A DNA stretch of 64,000 bases from Paenibacillus peoriae KCTC 3763 (GCF_000236805.1 NZ_AGFX01000001.1:62001-126000); one strand, 5' to 3'. Counted from the stretch's first letter, positions 18,314 through 27,376 are shown. Numbers and translations are program-made. The notes: generated by a model not told the origin, from the sequence alone.

Positions 18314-20290
18314 ATGCTTGATAAAATAAAAGAGTTTGCATCCACTTTCTTCGTCACTGGAGATCCGATGATTTATGGAGCGGACGTTTCCATCGCTCTT
18401 GCGACGATCGGGATCGTGTTTGTACTCACTTATTTCAAAAAATGGGGCTGGCTTTGGAAAAACTGGTTGACGACCGTTGACCATAAAAAAGTCGGTATCA
18501 TGTATATTCTTGCGTCCATCCTGATGCTATTCCGCGGTGGCGTGGATGCATTATTGATGCGTATTCAACTTGCTTCACCGGATGTTACACTGCTGCATCC
18601 TGAGCATTACAATCAGATCTTTACAACACATGGCACGATCATGATCTTGTTTATGGCGATGCCTTTGATGTTTGGTTTGTTTAATATCGCGGTACCGCTT
18701 CAAATTGGTGCGCGAGACGTAGCGTTCCCTTTCCTGAACGCACTGAGCTTCTGGCTTTTCTTTATGGGAGCGATGCTGTTTAACCTGTCCTTCGTTATTG
18801 GCGGTTCGCCAGATGCAGGCTGGTTGAGCTACCCGCCGCTTTCCGAACTACAATTTAGTCCCGGTGTTGGCGAGAACTTCTATATCTGGGGTATTCAGAT
18901 TTCCGGTATAGGTTCATTGGCTACAGGGATCAACTTTATTGTTACCATTATTAAAATGCGCGCACCTGGTATGACCTGGATGAAAATGCCTGTCTTTACG
19001 TGGTCCGTATTTTCATCATGTGTTATTATCATTTTCGCGTTTCCGATTCTGACGATAACATTGGCCCTGCTGTTCCTTGACCGTTTTGGGGGAGGACACT
19101 TCTTTACCCTTGATTTTGGCGGTAACCCGATGATGTATATCAACCTGATCTGGATGTGGGGTCACCCTGAGGTATACATCGTAGTCTTGCCTGCCTTCGG
19201 TATTTATTCCGAGGTCATCAGTGTATTCTCTAAAAAGAAATTGTTTGGCTACAAATCCATGGTTTACGCCATGTTCATGATTGCCATCTTGTCCTTCTTC
19301 ACCTGGGCGCATCACTTCTTCACGATGGGATCAGGCGCAGATGTGAATGCATTCTTTGCCATCTCGACGATGGTTATCGCAATACCGACAGGGGTTAAGG
19401 TATTTAACTGGCTGTTCACGATGTATCGGGGTAAAATCGAATTTAAAACTCCGATGATGTGGTCTATTGCTTTTATTCCGAACTTCCTGATTGCAGGTTT
19501 GACGGGCGTCATGTTGTCTGTAGCGCCTGCAGACTTCCAGTTCCATAACAGCTACTTCCTGATCGCTCACTTTCACTCCGCTCTGATTGGCGGTGTAGTG
19601 TTCGGTTATCTGGCAGGTCTGTACTACTGGTGGCCTAAAATGTTCGGCTTCACGCTGCCTGAAACGCCTGGTAAATGGGCTTTCTGGTTCTGGAACATCG
19701 GATTCTATGTATGTTTCATTCCGCAGTATTCCCTCGGTCTGATGGGTATGACACGTCGTCTGAGCACTTACGGCTGGGATACTGGCTGGCAGCCGCTTAA
19801 CCTTGTTTCAACCATTGGAGCATTCCTGATGGGGATTGGTTTCTTGTTCCAGGTTCTTCAAATTCTTCTGGGTATCAAAAATTTCCGCAAGCTGAAGGAT
19901 ACAACAGGCGACCCTTGGGGTGGTCATACGTTGGAATGGTCGATTCCTTCACCTGCACCGGAGTATAATTTTGCTACCATCCCGCAAGTAGAAGAACGTG
20001 ACGACTGGTGGGCAGAGAAAGACAAACGTGCAAAAGGTATTTTCAGAAAGCAACCGCCAATTGAAGCAATTCATATGCCGAAAAATTCGGCGATTCCGTT
20101 CATTATGTCAGTGTTCTTTTTCATCGCAGGCTTTGGGTTCGTATTCGGTTGGTCGTTCTTCTATATTCCAGGGCTGCTCGGTGTGGCAATTTGTATGATT
20201 TGCCGCTCGTTCTTCTCCTATGATGCCGACTACTACATTCCTGCCGATGAAGTAAAACGCACGGAAGCCGCAATAAGGGGGTCTGTATAA
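18314..20290 (+). CDS. qoxB: Cytochrome aa3 quinol oxidase subunit I
   Basis: This 658-residue catalytic subunit has about 14-15 membrane helices. Expected ligands are visible: haem His in TTHGTIM, the CuB His and crosslinked Tyr in WGHPEVYIVVLP, the CuB pair in WAHHFFTMG, and the haem pair in IAHFHSALIGG. It reduces O2 and pumps protons. GGAAGGAGG precedes ATG 18314. Its stop overlaps the qoxC start (TAATG). Confidence 0.96.
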   Translation: MLDKIKEFASTFFVTGDPMIYGADVSIALATIGIVFVLTYFKKWGWLWKNWLTTVDHKKVGIMYILASILMLFRGGVDALLMRIQLASPDVTLLHPEHYNQIFTTHGTIMILFMAMPLMFGLFNIAVPLQIGARDVAFPFLNALSFWLFFMGAMLFNLSFVIGGSPDAGWLSYPPLSELQFSPGVGENFYIWGIQISGIGSLATGINFIVTIIKMRAPGMTWMKMPVFTWSVFSSCVIIIFAFPILTITLALLFLDRFGGGHFFTLDFGGNPMMYINLIWMWGHPEVYIVVLPAFGIYSEVISVFSKKKLFGYKSMVYAMFMIAILSFFTWAHHFFTMGSGADVNAFFAISTMVIAIPTGVKVFNWLFTMYRGKIEFKTPMMWSIAFIPNFLIAGLTGVMLSVAPADFQFHNSYFLIAHFHSALIGGVVFGYLAGLYYWWPKMFGFTLPETPGKWAFWFWNIGFYVCFIPQYSLGLMGMTRRLSTYGWDTGWQPLNLVSTIGAFLMGIGFLFQVLQILLGIKNFRKLKDTTGDPWGGHTLEWSIPSPAPEYNFATIPQVEERDDWWAEKDKRAKGIFRKQPPIEAIHMPKNSAIPFIMSVFFFIAGFGFVFGWSFFYIPGLLGVAICMICRSFFSYDADYYIPADEVKRTEAAIRGSV

Positions 20291-20898
20291 TGGCACAAGC
20301 TGCAGCACATCACAGCCATGATCATGACCACGGGCATCACGATCCGCAAGAATTGAAGATGCTTGGTTTCTGGATCTTCCTTGTGACGGACGTGATCCTG
20401 TTCAGTACCTTGTTTGCTACCTTCGTTGTCCTTCGGAACAATACGGCCGGAGGGCCGGGGGGCGCAGAGCTGTTTAACATGACAGGGGTTATTATTGAAA
20501 CGTTCCTCTTGCTTACAAGCAGCTTTACAAGTGGTCTGGCCGTGTTGGCCATGAATAAAGGAAGCCTGAAGGGATTAATCAGCTGGTTAATCGTGACAGC
20601 GGTCCTGGGTCTTGGTTTTATCGGTTTTGAAGTTTACGAGTTTGTTGAAATGGTACACGAAGGAGCCAATTTTGGAACCAGTGCGTTCTTGTCGGCATTC
20701 TTCACACTGGTCGGTACGCACGGACTTCACGTTTCCTTGGGTCTGGTGTGGATGATCGGACTCATGTTTCAGGTGAAAAAGCGTGGGCTTACTCCTGAAA
20801 CGAAAGGTAAAGTCTCAGCACTGAGCTTGTACTGGCACTTTTTGGACGCTGTCTGGATCTTCTTGCTGTCAGTTGTCTATTTGATGGGGGTGATGTAG
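20290..20898 (+). CDS. qoxC: Cytochrome aa3 quinol oxidase subunit III
   Basis: This 202-residue subunit has five membrane helices and the family blocks WIFLVTDVILFSTLFATF and GTHGLHVSLGLVWM. The N-terminus carries a His-rich stretch (HHSHDHDHGHHD, residues about 7-18) that is not part of the usual fold and may chelate metal. It overlaps the stop of qoxB by one base. Confidence 0.94.
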   Translation: MAQAAAHHSHDHDHGHHDPQELKMLGFWIFLVTDVILFSTLFATFVVLRNNTAGGPGGAELFNMTGVIIETFLLLTSSFTSGLAVLAMNKGSLKGLISWLIVTAVLGLGFIGFEVYEFVEMVHEGANFGTSAFLSAFFTLVGTHGLHVSLGLVWMIGLMFQVKKRGLTPETKGKVSALSLYWHFLDAVWIFLLSVVYLMGVM

Positions 20899-21234
20899 GT
20901 GGCACAGCATCAATCAGGAGCAGGTTCGCATGGTCATGATGATTCTCACGGTTCAGTGAAATCCTATGTTATCGGGTTTATTCTGTCCATCGTACTGACC
21001 GTCATTCCGCTCGGTGTGGTTATGAATCATATGTTGAGCCGCACTTCAACCATGGTCGTTATTTTGGCCACGGCAGTGCTGCAATTTCTGGTTCAGCTTT
21101 TCTTCTTCATGCATATCCGTGAGAGCAATGGACCACGCTGGAATGTCATGACTTTGATCCTCGGGGTTGTTATCCTGTTGACCATTGTTGGTGGTTCCGT
21201 ATGGATTATGGAATACAATATGGTAGCACACTAA
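20899..21234 (+). CDS. qoxD: Cytochrome aa3 quinol oxidase subunit IV
   Basis: This 111-residue protein has three membrane helices, with the family block VLQFLVQLFFFMHI. The N-terminus is Gly/His/Asp-rich (GSHGHDDSHG). It starts at GTG 20899, directly after the qoxC stop. It helps assemble or stabilise the oxidase. Confidence 0.92.
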   Translation: MAQHQSGAGSHGHDDSHGSVKSYVIGFILSIVLTVIPLGVVMNHMLSRTSTMVVILATAVLQFLVQLFFFMHIRESNGPRWNVMTLILGVVILLTIVGGSVWIMEYNMVAH

Positions 21235-21261
21235 TCAATGGTGTGAGCAACACTATATGAT

Positions 21262-21295
21262 AAAGGGATCGGCTTAAAGCCGATCCCTTTTTTTT
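21262..21295 (+). terminator. Strong intrinsic terminator of qoxABCD
   Basis: A perfect 12-bp stem (21262-21273 with 21279-21290) with a 5-base loop is followed by eight T residues. Confidence 0.93.
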
Positions 21296-21416
21296 GTGCA
21301 TCTATTTCGAAACATAAACTGTGGCTTCTTGAACTCAAGTTTGCATATGTGTAAAATGGAATTGTATAACAGAAGAGTAAAAACGATAATACTATTGAGA
21401 CTGGAGGATAAAAGTA

Positions 21417-22556
21417 ATGAATACCGAATTATTGTTTGCGCCTTTTAAGGCAGGGAATTTATCTCTTCCCAATCGGATTGTTATGGCTCCAATGACACGG
21501 AATTTTTCCCCCCAAGGTATTCCGGGACATGACGTTGCCGAGTATTATCGTCGCCGTGCGGAAAATGCAGTGGGCTTGATTATTACCGAGGGAACCGCAA
21601 TTAATCACCCTGCGGCTGTGGAGACCACAGGTATTCCCAACTTTTACGGTGATGGATTGAAAGGGTGGGTCAAGGTAGTGGAAGAAGTGCATGCGGCTGG
21701 CGGCAAAATTATCCCCCAGCTCTGGCATGTAGGTACTGCCCGCAAAATAGGCGCGGCGAACCAGCCGAATCCTGAGGCGCTGCCTGTTGGTCCGTCCGGG
21801 ATCTCTCCTGCTGGTGAAAAAGTAGTTGAGCCGTTGACCGAGACCGAGATTGCAGATATTATCGCAGCCTATGCCCAGGCCGCAGCGGATGCCAAGCGGG
21901 TCGGCTTCGATGGCATAGAGCTTCATGGAGCACATGGCTATTTAATTGATCAGTTTTTCTGGGACAAAACGAACAAGCGTACAGATCAATACGGAGGCAA
22001 TTTGGTCCAGCGTACCCGGTTTGCGGTAGAGGTCATTGAGGCTTGTCGTCGTGCAGTGGGCCCGGATTTTCCGATTGTACTACGGTTTTCCCAGTGGAAG
22101 ATGTACCATTATGGAGAAAAATTGGCGCAGACACCGGAAGAACTTGAACAGTTTCTGGCTCCATTGGTGAAGGCCGGGGTGGATGTATTCCACTGCTCAA
22201 GCCGCCGTTTTTGGGAACCGGAATTTGAGGGTTCTGATCTAACTTTAGCTGCTTGGACCAAAAAGCTAACAGGCAAGCCCGTTATTACTGTAGGCTCCAT
22301 TGGCTTGGAGAAGGCGTTTTTGAGTGAACTGGAAAAACCTCATCATAATGAGATTGATAAAACTAAGATCGATAAATCAAACAGTGTTCAGGCGAGACTG
22401 GAACAGCTTGTTGGGCTAGTAGAGCGGGAAGAGGTTGATTTGGTTGCAGTTGGACGGGCTTTATTGGTAGACCCGGCATTTGCGGTCAAGCTGCGCGATC
22501 ATCAGACAGAAGAAATTATCCCTTACAGTGATGAAGTTTTGAAATCATTGAATTAA
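21417..22556 (+). CDS. Old yellow enzyme family NADH:flavin oxidoreductase
   Basis: This 379-residue FMN-dependent TIM barrel has family blocks NRIVMAPMTRNFS, GGKIIPQLWHVG, FDGIELHGAHGYLIDQFFWD, NKRTDQYGG and VAVGRALLVDP. His-Gly-Ala-His contributes to substrate binding. Such enzymes reduce activated C=C bonds of enones, nitro compounds or maleimides. A variable loop near residues 306-320 (KPHHNEIDKTKIDKSN) is longer than I expect. GGAGG lies upstream of ATG 21417. It appears to be a single-gene unit. Confidence 0.9.
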   Translation: MNTELLFAPFKAGNLSLPNRIVMAPMTRNFSPQGIPGHDVAEYYRRRAENAVGLIITEGTAINHPAAVETTGIPNFYGDGLKGWVKVVEEVHAAGGKIIPQLWHVGTARKIGAANQPNPEALPVGPSGISPAGEKVVEPLTETEIADIIAAYAQAAADAKRVGFDGIELHGAHGYLIDQFFWDKTNKRTDQYGGNLVQRTRFAVEVIEACRRAVGPDFPIVLRFSQWKMYHYGEKLAQTPEELEQFLAPLVKAGVDVFHCSSRRFWEPEFEGSDLTLAAWTKKLTGKPVITVGSIGLEKAFLSELEKPHHNEIDKTKIDKSNSVQARLEQLVGLVEREEVDLVAVGRALLVDPAFAVKLRDHQTEEIIPYSDEVLKSLN

Positions 22557-22648
22557 GCTTGCTTGAATGCAACATCATAGAGTGCGAATAGAGGCAGCCA
22601 ATGGAGACTTGAAATTTCTCTGTTACAGGGCAAGCTGTAATATAAGCT

Positions 22649-22677
22649 ATTCGTAAACTCTACGAATTTGCTATAAT
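22649..22677. promoter_or_regulatory. Promoter with dyad upstream of the ArsR-family gene
   Basis: The inverted repeat ATTCGTA/TACGAAT (22649-22667) is followed by a TATAAT -10 box (22672-22677). The dyad sits where the -35 region should be, so it is a good operator candidate, for autoregulation or another regulator. Confidence 0.5.
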
Positions 22678-22712
22678 AGAAGCATCAAGTCGAAATACAC
22701 GGGGTGAAAAGA

Positions 22713-23081
22713 ATGAATTCTGAAACGGAAGCTTTGGATTGCGAGCCGACTTGTCACGGTTCAGACCAGGAAATTGAGCGCATAAAATCTTCTCTTGTCG
22801 AGGATTCCATCGCATACAAAATGTCGGAGTTGTTCAAAGCGCTGAGCGATCCGACACGGATCAAGCTTATATACGCCCTGGCTCAAAAAGAACTGTGCGT
22901 TCATGATCTGACTCAGGTGTTGAACATGGGGCAATCTGCGATATCCCACCAGCTTCGCTATTTGCGCAACTTACGTATTGTCAAACGGCGCAAGGAAGGC
23001 AAGACGGTGTTTTATTCGCTGGATGATAACCATGTGGAGCAGATTTTTTTGCAAACCCACCAGCACATTTCACATCAATAG
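22713..23081 (+). CDS. ArsR/SmtB-family metal-sensing repressor (CzrA/CadC-like)
   Basis: This 122-residue winged-helix repressor has recognition segment MGQSAISHQLRYLRNL and wing KRRKEGKTVFYSL. The C-terminal helix carries DDNHVEQIFLQTHQH, a good match to the alpha-5 zinc site (D, H, H, H) of CzrA. The N-terminus also has CEPTCH, reminiscent of the Cys-rich alpha-3N site of CadC/ZiaR. It could therefore sense Zn, and perhaps Cd or Pb. ATG 22713 is preferred to GTG 22704 on spacing to GGGG. The efflux ATPase downstream is the likely target. Confidence 0.88.
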   Translation: MNSETEALDCEPTCHGSDQEIERIKSSLVEDSIAYKMSELFKALSDPTRIKLIYALAQKELCVHDLTQVLNMGQSAISHQLRYLRNLRIVKRRKEGKTVFYSLDDNHVEQIFLQTHQHISHQ

Positions 23082-23103
23082 TTTTATTGGATATACATCA
23101 GCA

Positions 23104-23129
23104 GGGCGCCAAAGAATTGGCGCTCTTTT
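23104..23129 (+). terminator. Terminator after the repressor gene
   Basis: GCGCCAA (23106-23112) pairs with TTGGCGC (23117-23123), followed by TCTTTT. The ATPase therefore has its own promoter. Confidence 0.75.
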
Positions 23130-23224
23130 GGTGTATGTCCAGTGAATTTGATTTTTTTATGAACATGGGCCATTATCATTGACTTCTGACATTAATTCTG
23201 AATATAATGGCCTTAACAAATATT

Positions 23225-23244
23225 ATATGAACAAGTGCTCATAT
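23225..23244. promoter_or_regulatory. ArsR/SmtB-type operator in front of the Zn/Cd ATPase
   Basis: ATATGAACA and TGCTCATAT form a 9-2-9 imperfect palindrome with one mismatch. It resembles the ATATGAA-type operators of SmtB/CzrA regulators. It lies 23 bases before the ATPase start, where bound repressor would block transcription. Confidence 0.7.
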
Positions 23245-23267
23245 ATAGTTATTGGAGGCCAATAAAT

Positions 23268-25607
23268 ATGGATGCTCTGAAAAAAACGGAACGTCACGAA
23301 TGGATTCTGGATGGTTTGGATTGTGCCAACTGTGCTTTAAAGATAGAAAATGGAGTTAGTAAAATAGAAGGCGTCCTCGATTGCTCGGTCAATTTTGTTA
23401 CGAAGACGTTGACGATGACCGCAAGCTCGGACCAAAAAGAAGAGATTTTTCGCCAAACGGAACAAAAGGTCCACAAGCTGGAGCCTCACGTTCGGATGAT
23501 TGTCAAAAATAAGCGGGGACGTTTGCGTGAAGATAATCGAAGTGAAGCTGGCACAGTGCATACAGGCAGCACGGAGGACTGCGCATGCGGTCATGAGCAT
23601 GCTGGACATGATCACTCGCATGCTACCTATGATCATAGCCATGAAGCCCATGGCGGAGAAGCTCATGCGCACAGCGGGCATGACCATGCCGACCATGCAC
23701 ATGACAGTCACGCCGGTCATACACATGATCACGGTACGGATGGTATGCGCCGTATGATTACGCGCTTGGCTGCCGGCGCAGTCATTGCAGCTGTTGCCTG
23801 GTGGTTGCCGGTGGAAGGTGTGGGCAAGCTGGCTCTGTTTTTGCTGGCATATATCATCGTCGGCGGTGATGTGGTCCTGCAGGCTGCACGCAGCTTGGTG
23901 CGGGGAATGGCCTTTGATGAGTACTTCCTGATGACACTGGCAACTGTTGGTGCCTTTGCAGTTGGAGAATACCCGGAAGGCGTAGCCGTCATGTTCTTTT
24001 ATCAAATCGGAGAGCTGTTTCAAGGCATCGCTGTCAACCGTTCCCGCAAATCCATCAGTGATCTGATGGATATTCGACCGGACTATGCCAACCTGAAGAC
24101 GGCTGATTCTGTACGGAGGGTTTCGCCAGAGGACGTGCGGATAGGTGATTTGATCGTAATCAAGCCGGGAGAGAAGATTCCGCTCGACGGCAAGGTTGTG
24201 GACGGTAAGTCGCATGTGGATACCTCAGCTTTGACAGGTGAATCTGTGCCTCGTACCGTTGAGCCGGGAAGCAGCGTATTGAGTGGATTCGTGAATACGA
24301 GCGGACTTCTGACTGTGGAGGTCAGCAAGGAATTTGGCGAATCCACCGTCTCCAAAATTTTGGAGCTGGTACAAAATGCGAGTGCCAAAAAAGCGCCGAC
24401 TGAAAAGTTCATCACCAAGTTTTCCAGGTACTATACTCCTGTTGTGGTTATTGTTGCGCTGCTGCTGGCGGTCGTTCCGCCGCTTGTTGTACCAGGTGCA
24501 CAGTTTGCAGATTGGGTATATCGTGCGCTTGTTTTCCTCGTTATCTCTTGTCCTTGTGCACTGGTGGTATCTATTCCGCTCGGCTTCTTTGGCGGAATCG
24601 GGGCAGCTTCACGTTCAGGTATCCTGATCAAGGGCGGGAACTATCTTGAAGCCCTGAATCATGTAAAATATGCTGTTTTTGATAAAACAGGTACACTCAC
24701 CAAAGGTGTTTTCCGTGTGACAGGGATTTATCCTGCGGATGACTTTACGAAGGAAAGCCTGCTGGAAACCGCTGCATTGGCAGAGCTGCACTCTACGCAT
24801 CCTATCGCAGCATCTCTGCGTGAATCCTTTGGTCAAGAGCTTCCAGCTGAACGGGTTCAGCAATATAGTGAAATATCCGGTCACGGGATTCAGGCACAGA
24901 TTGATGGTCGTCTGGTGTTGGCCGGGAATGCGAAGCTGATGGAGCGGGAGCATGTTGCTTTTGGTGCAGCGCAGCAGGCAGGGGCGTTGGAAGAAGGAAC
25001 GGTCGTTCATGTTGCCGTGGATGGAGTTTATGCCGGATGCATTTTGATCTCGGATGAGGTCAAGGAGGACGCGGCGAAGACAATTGCTTCATTGAAAAAG
25101 CTGGGTGTGGTGAAAACCATCATGCTAACGGGTGACAATCGGACGGTTGCTGAGGCTGTAGGGCGCCAGCTCGGTCTGGATGAAGTGCGGGCGGAGCTGT
25201 TACCTCAGCATAAAGCCGAAGCGATTGAGCAACTGTCTGCAAATAAGAAGACGAGCGACAAGGTTTTATTTGTGGGCGATGGGATTAATGATACCCCTGT
25301 ACTGGCGCTGGCAGACGTAGGTGTAGCGATGGGTGGTTTGGGTTCGGATGCTGCGATTGAGGCGGCGGATATCGTAATCATGAACGATGAGCCTGCAAGA
25401 CTGGTTACGGCGATTCATATCGCCAAGCGCACACGTCGCATTGTATGGCAAAATATTATATTTGCGCTGGGTGTCAAAGCGGTATTCCTCACGCTCGGCG
25501 CGTTTGGTATTGCTACCATGTGGGAGGCTGTATTTTCCGATGTGGGTGTGACGCTGCTGGCTGTATTGAATGTGATGCGTGTATTGAAGGCCCGCTCTTA
25601 TGAATAA
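23268..25607 (+). CDS. cadA: Zn(II)/Cd(II)/Pb(II)-exporting P1B-type ATPase (CadA/ZntA family)
   Basis: This 779-residue protein starts with a heavy-metal-binding domain with GLDCANC (C19, C22). A long His/Asp-rich linker follows (about residues 109-157, built of HDH, HAH and HSH units). The membrane and ATPase domains follow: CPC metal site in ISCPCALVV (about residue 427), phosphorylation site D472 in DKTGTLT, HP dipeptide in STHPIA, and GDGINDTPVLALADVGVAMG. It pumps divalent soft metals out of the cytoplasm. TTGGAGG precedes ATG 23268; an upstream in-frame start at 23235 would lie inside the operator. Confidence 0.94.
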   Translation: MDALKKTERHEWILDGLDCANCALKIENGVSKIEGVLDCSVNFVTKTLTMTASSDQKEEIFRQTEQKVHKLEPHVRMIVKNKRGRLREDNRSEAGTVHTGSTEDCACGHEHAGHDHSHATYDHSHEAHGGEAHAHSGHDHADHAHDSHAGHTHDHGTDGMRRMITRLAAGAVIAAVAWWLPVEGVGKLALFLLAYIIVGGDVVLQAARSLVRGMAFDEYFLMTLATVGAFAVGEYPEGVAVMFFYQIGELFQGIAVNRSRKSISDLMDIRPDYANLKTADSVRRVSPEDVRIGDLIVIKPGEKIPLDGKVVDGKSHVDTSALTGESVPRTVEPGSSVLSGFVNTSGLLTVEVSKEFGESTVSKILELVQNASAKKAPTEKFITKFSRYYTPVVVIVALLLAVVPPLVVPGAQFADWVYRALVFLVISCPCALVVSIPLGFFGGIGAASRSGILIKGGNYLEALNHVKYAVFDKTGTLTKGVFRVTGIYPADDFTKESLLETAALAELHSTHPIAASLRESFGQELPAERVQQYSEISGHGIQAQIDGRLVLAGNAKLMEREHVAFGAAQQAGALEEGTVVHVAVDGVYAGCILISDEVKEDAAKTIASLKKLGVVKTIMLTGDNRTVAEAVGRQLGLDEVRAELLPQHKAEAIEQLSANKKTSDKVLFVGDGINDTPVLALADVGVAMGGLGSDAAIEAADIVIMNDEPARLVTAIHIAKRTRRIVWQNIIFALGVKAVFLTLGAFGIATMWEAVFSDVGVTLLAVLNVMRVLKARSYE

Positions 25608-25626
25608 AACTTACGAGTAAAAAATC

Positions 25627-25685
25627 AAACACTTCCGGATTAACATGGGATGTATGTATCCTGTGAAATCCGGGGGTGTTTTTTT
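25627..25685 (+). terminator. Terminator after cadA
   Basis: A long stem (25627-25641 with 25667-25681) has a small internal hairpin (GGGATG/TATCC region), followed by a T run. Confidence 0.8.
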
Positions 25686-25740
25686 ATAACCAGCACGTTT
25701 CGAATGGTGTTTGTTGTCAGCAGTAATGGAGGTTGATTTT

Positions 25741-25797
25741 ATGATTTCCGATCGTTGTACAGAGATGTATAAATGTGGGCTGTACCTAATACGCTAA
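25741..25797 (+). CDS. Possible 18-residue peptide ORF
   Basis: The frame MISDRCTEMYKCGLYLIR has a good GGAGGT site nine bases ahead. It lies between cadA and the next large gene. It may be a leader peptide or chance; nothing else supports it. Confidence 0.2.
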   Translation: MISDRCTEMYKCGLYLIR

Positions 25798-25927
25798 GGT
25801 AGGGACTTTACAGCAAAGCTCATCTGAATTCCATTTGGCGTTTAATTAGTAAGCGTTTTCTTTTTTGGTGGGATACTCGAATTCTTGTATGCCAACCTGC
25901 TGGCGGAAGAAAGGAAGGATTAGTAGC

Positions 25928-27370
25928 ATGGAGGCTAAACTGATGCATGTATTCGCAGAGCTGTTGAATAGCAAAAGCAGCCGGGATCGCGAAGACCCTG
26001 AGCCGGGAAGAGAGGCTGCTGCACAGAGACTGGCTATCGAGTCGGTGCTCGCCGGGCGCAATGAAGTATCTGCCTCACAGCAGGAAGACCCGTTGGGCTG
26101 GCTGATCGGAATAGTCGAACAGGGCAAGATCAGCCAAGGGAAGGCGTTGCTGGCTGCGGACCCTGAGTTGCTTTGGGAAACGTTACTGAATATGCGCAAC
26201 GATGACAGGGAAGCGATGACCAGACTACTGGAATGGAGCGATGAATACAGGTACGCACCTATACGAATCTATGCGGATGCTCCTGCAAATGCCAGTCGTA
26301 TAAGCACAGAACCAGCACCAAGACTGGAAGTAGGAAGTCTTGACGGCTACAGTCTTCTGCATGGTCCCTTGTCACAGACTTCTAGCCGTGTAGCGGAATT
26401 ATGCTATGCCTATCTGGATGCTGCAGAGTCTGGGCAGATGAGTCATGTTTCTGACGGGGAGCCCAATCCCATCCTTATTCCCGGCTCCTGTGCATCAGAC
26501 ACTTACAAAAACTTTAACCAGGCATCAGGCTTGCCTGGATTGTGTGAGCATTTGTCCCGGCGAATCATCGGCTTGCTCGAAACAGAGTATGAAGGCTTGT
26601 TCGAGTCGCTAAACGGATCACCGCTCACGATAGCCCTGATCGAACAGACCAACGCAGTCGGGATCGGAAGCCTGCAAGATATGCAAATGGAGGCCTTGCT
26701 GCGTGCAGCGTTGCGAAGTGTACGACAGGGGAGAGAACCGCAGTTGGAGATTGTAGTGCGGAATCCGGCTGATGTGAACCAATTCAGAGCAACCCGAGAC
26801 TGGATTGACGGCGTTGCGGAACAAACCTTATGTGGACATCTGCGGTGCATTCCATACCGGGTAGGTGTGCTTTTGACGGTTGACGTGTCTATGACGCCTG
26901 GCGTAAGTCAGCCACGGAGCGGCCAGGACGAACGTTCCGGGAAGCACGCCGGCGCCAATAGCAAGCCGGAAGTGAAAGCGTGCCAGATCAAGCAGACAGC
27001 CCAAGTAGCAGGTATGGCACGTTTTGCAGATACGGTGGTTTTGGAAGTTGCACCGATTCCATCTTATGATGATGCCGTGGATCGATTGAGTCATTCCGTT
27101 GCTGGTGGTTCTAAGAACGCCAATGATACGATAGAATGCATGACGCACGCTATTCGGGGGGTAAAGCCTGAGCTTCCCATCTGGTTGGCATTAGATGAAA
27201 TTCACCAGTCACTGGATGGGCCTGCAATCTGGGGGAGCGAGCTAACAGGTGTCATTTGTCCAGATGGAGCAGTCCCCTTTGCATGTCTAGCGGCTGCGCG
27301 TTATGGACTTTTGCAGCAAGCAGAGCAGCAACATAGCTCTGATGCTTTACACAAGCACGCACAGCAATGA
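25928..27370 (+). CDS. Unfamiliar protein resembling a decayed PEP-utilising (PPDK-type) C-terminal domain
   Basis: This 480-residue soluble protein has no signal peptide. Residues about 210-305 look like the TIM-barrel region of pyruvate phosphate dikinase: EYEGLFESLNGSPLTIALIE resembles the EGIF.AMDGLPVTIRLLDP block, and QLEIVVRNPADVNQFR resembles PEIMIPLVG.V.E. The catalytic Cys block and the swivelling His domain of PPDK are not seen. The first 150 residues are not recognised. ATG 25928 follows AAGGAAGGA. This is remote similarity judged by eye. It has its own terminator and sits between two metal ATPases. Confidence 0.45.
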   Translation: MEAKLMHVFAELLNSKSSRDREDPEPGREAAAQRLAIESVLAGRNEVSASQQEDPLGWLIGIVEQGKISQGKALLAADPELLWETLLNMRNDDREAMTRLLEWSDEYRYAPIRIYADAPANASRISTEPAPRLEVGSLDGYSLLHGPLSQTSSRVAELCYAYLDAAESGQMSHVSDGEPNPILIPGSCASDTYKNFNQASGLPGLCEHLSRRIIGLLETEYEGLFESLNGSPLTIALIEQTNAVGIGSLQDMQMEALLRAALRSVRQGREPQLEIVVRNPADVNQFRATRDWIDGVAEQTLCGHLRCIPYRVGVLLTVDVSMTPGVSQPRSGQDERSGKHAGANSKPEVKACQIKQTAQVAGMARFADTVVLEVAPIPSYDDAVDRLSHSVAGGSKNANDTIECMTHAIRGVKPELPIWLALDEIHQSLDGPAIWGSELTGVICPDGAVPFACLAAARYGLLQQAEQQHSSDALHKHAQQ

Positions 27371-27376
27371 CTGCTT

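Noticed and set aside
23337-24215. Minus-strand open frame (292 codons) inside cadA
   Set aside because: It is the antisense of the His-rich linker and membrane domain. The repeated Met/Ser pattern comes from the HDH codons.
25928-27370. Active pyruvate phosphate dikinase
   Set aside because: Too short, and the catalytic Cys block and swivelling His domain are not seen.
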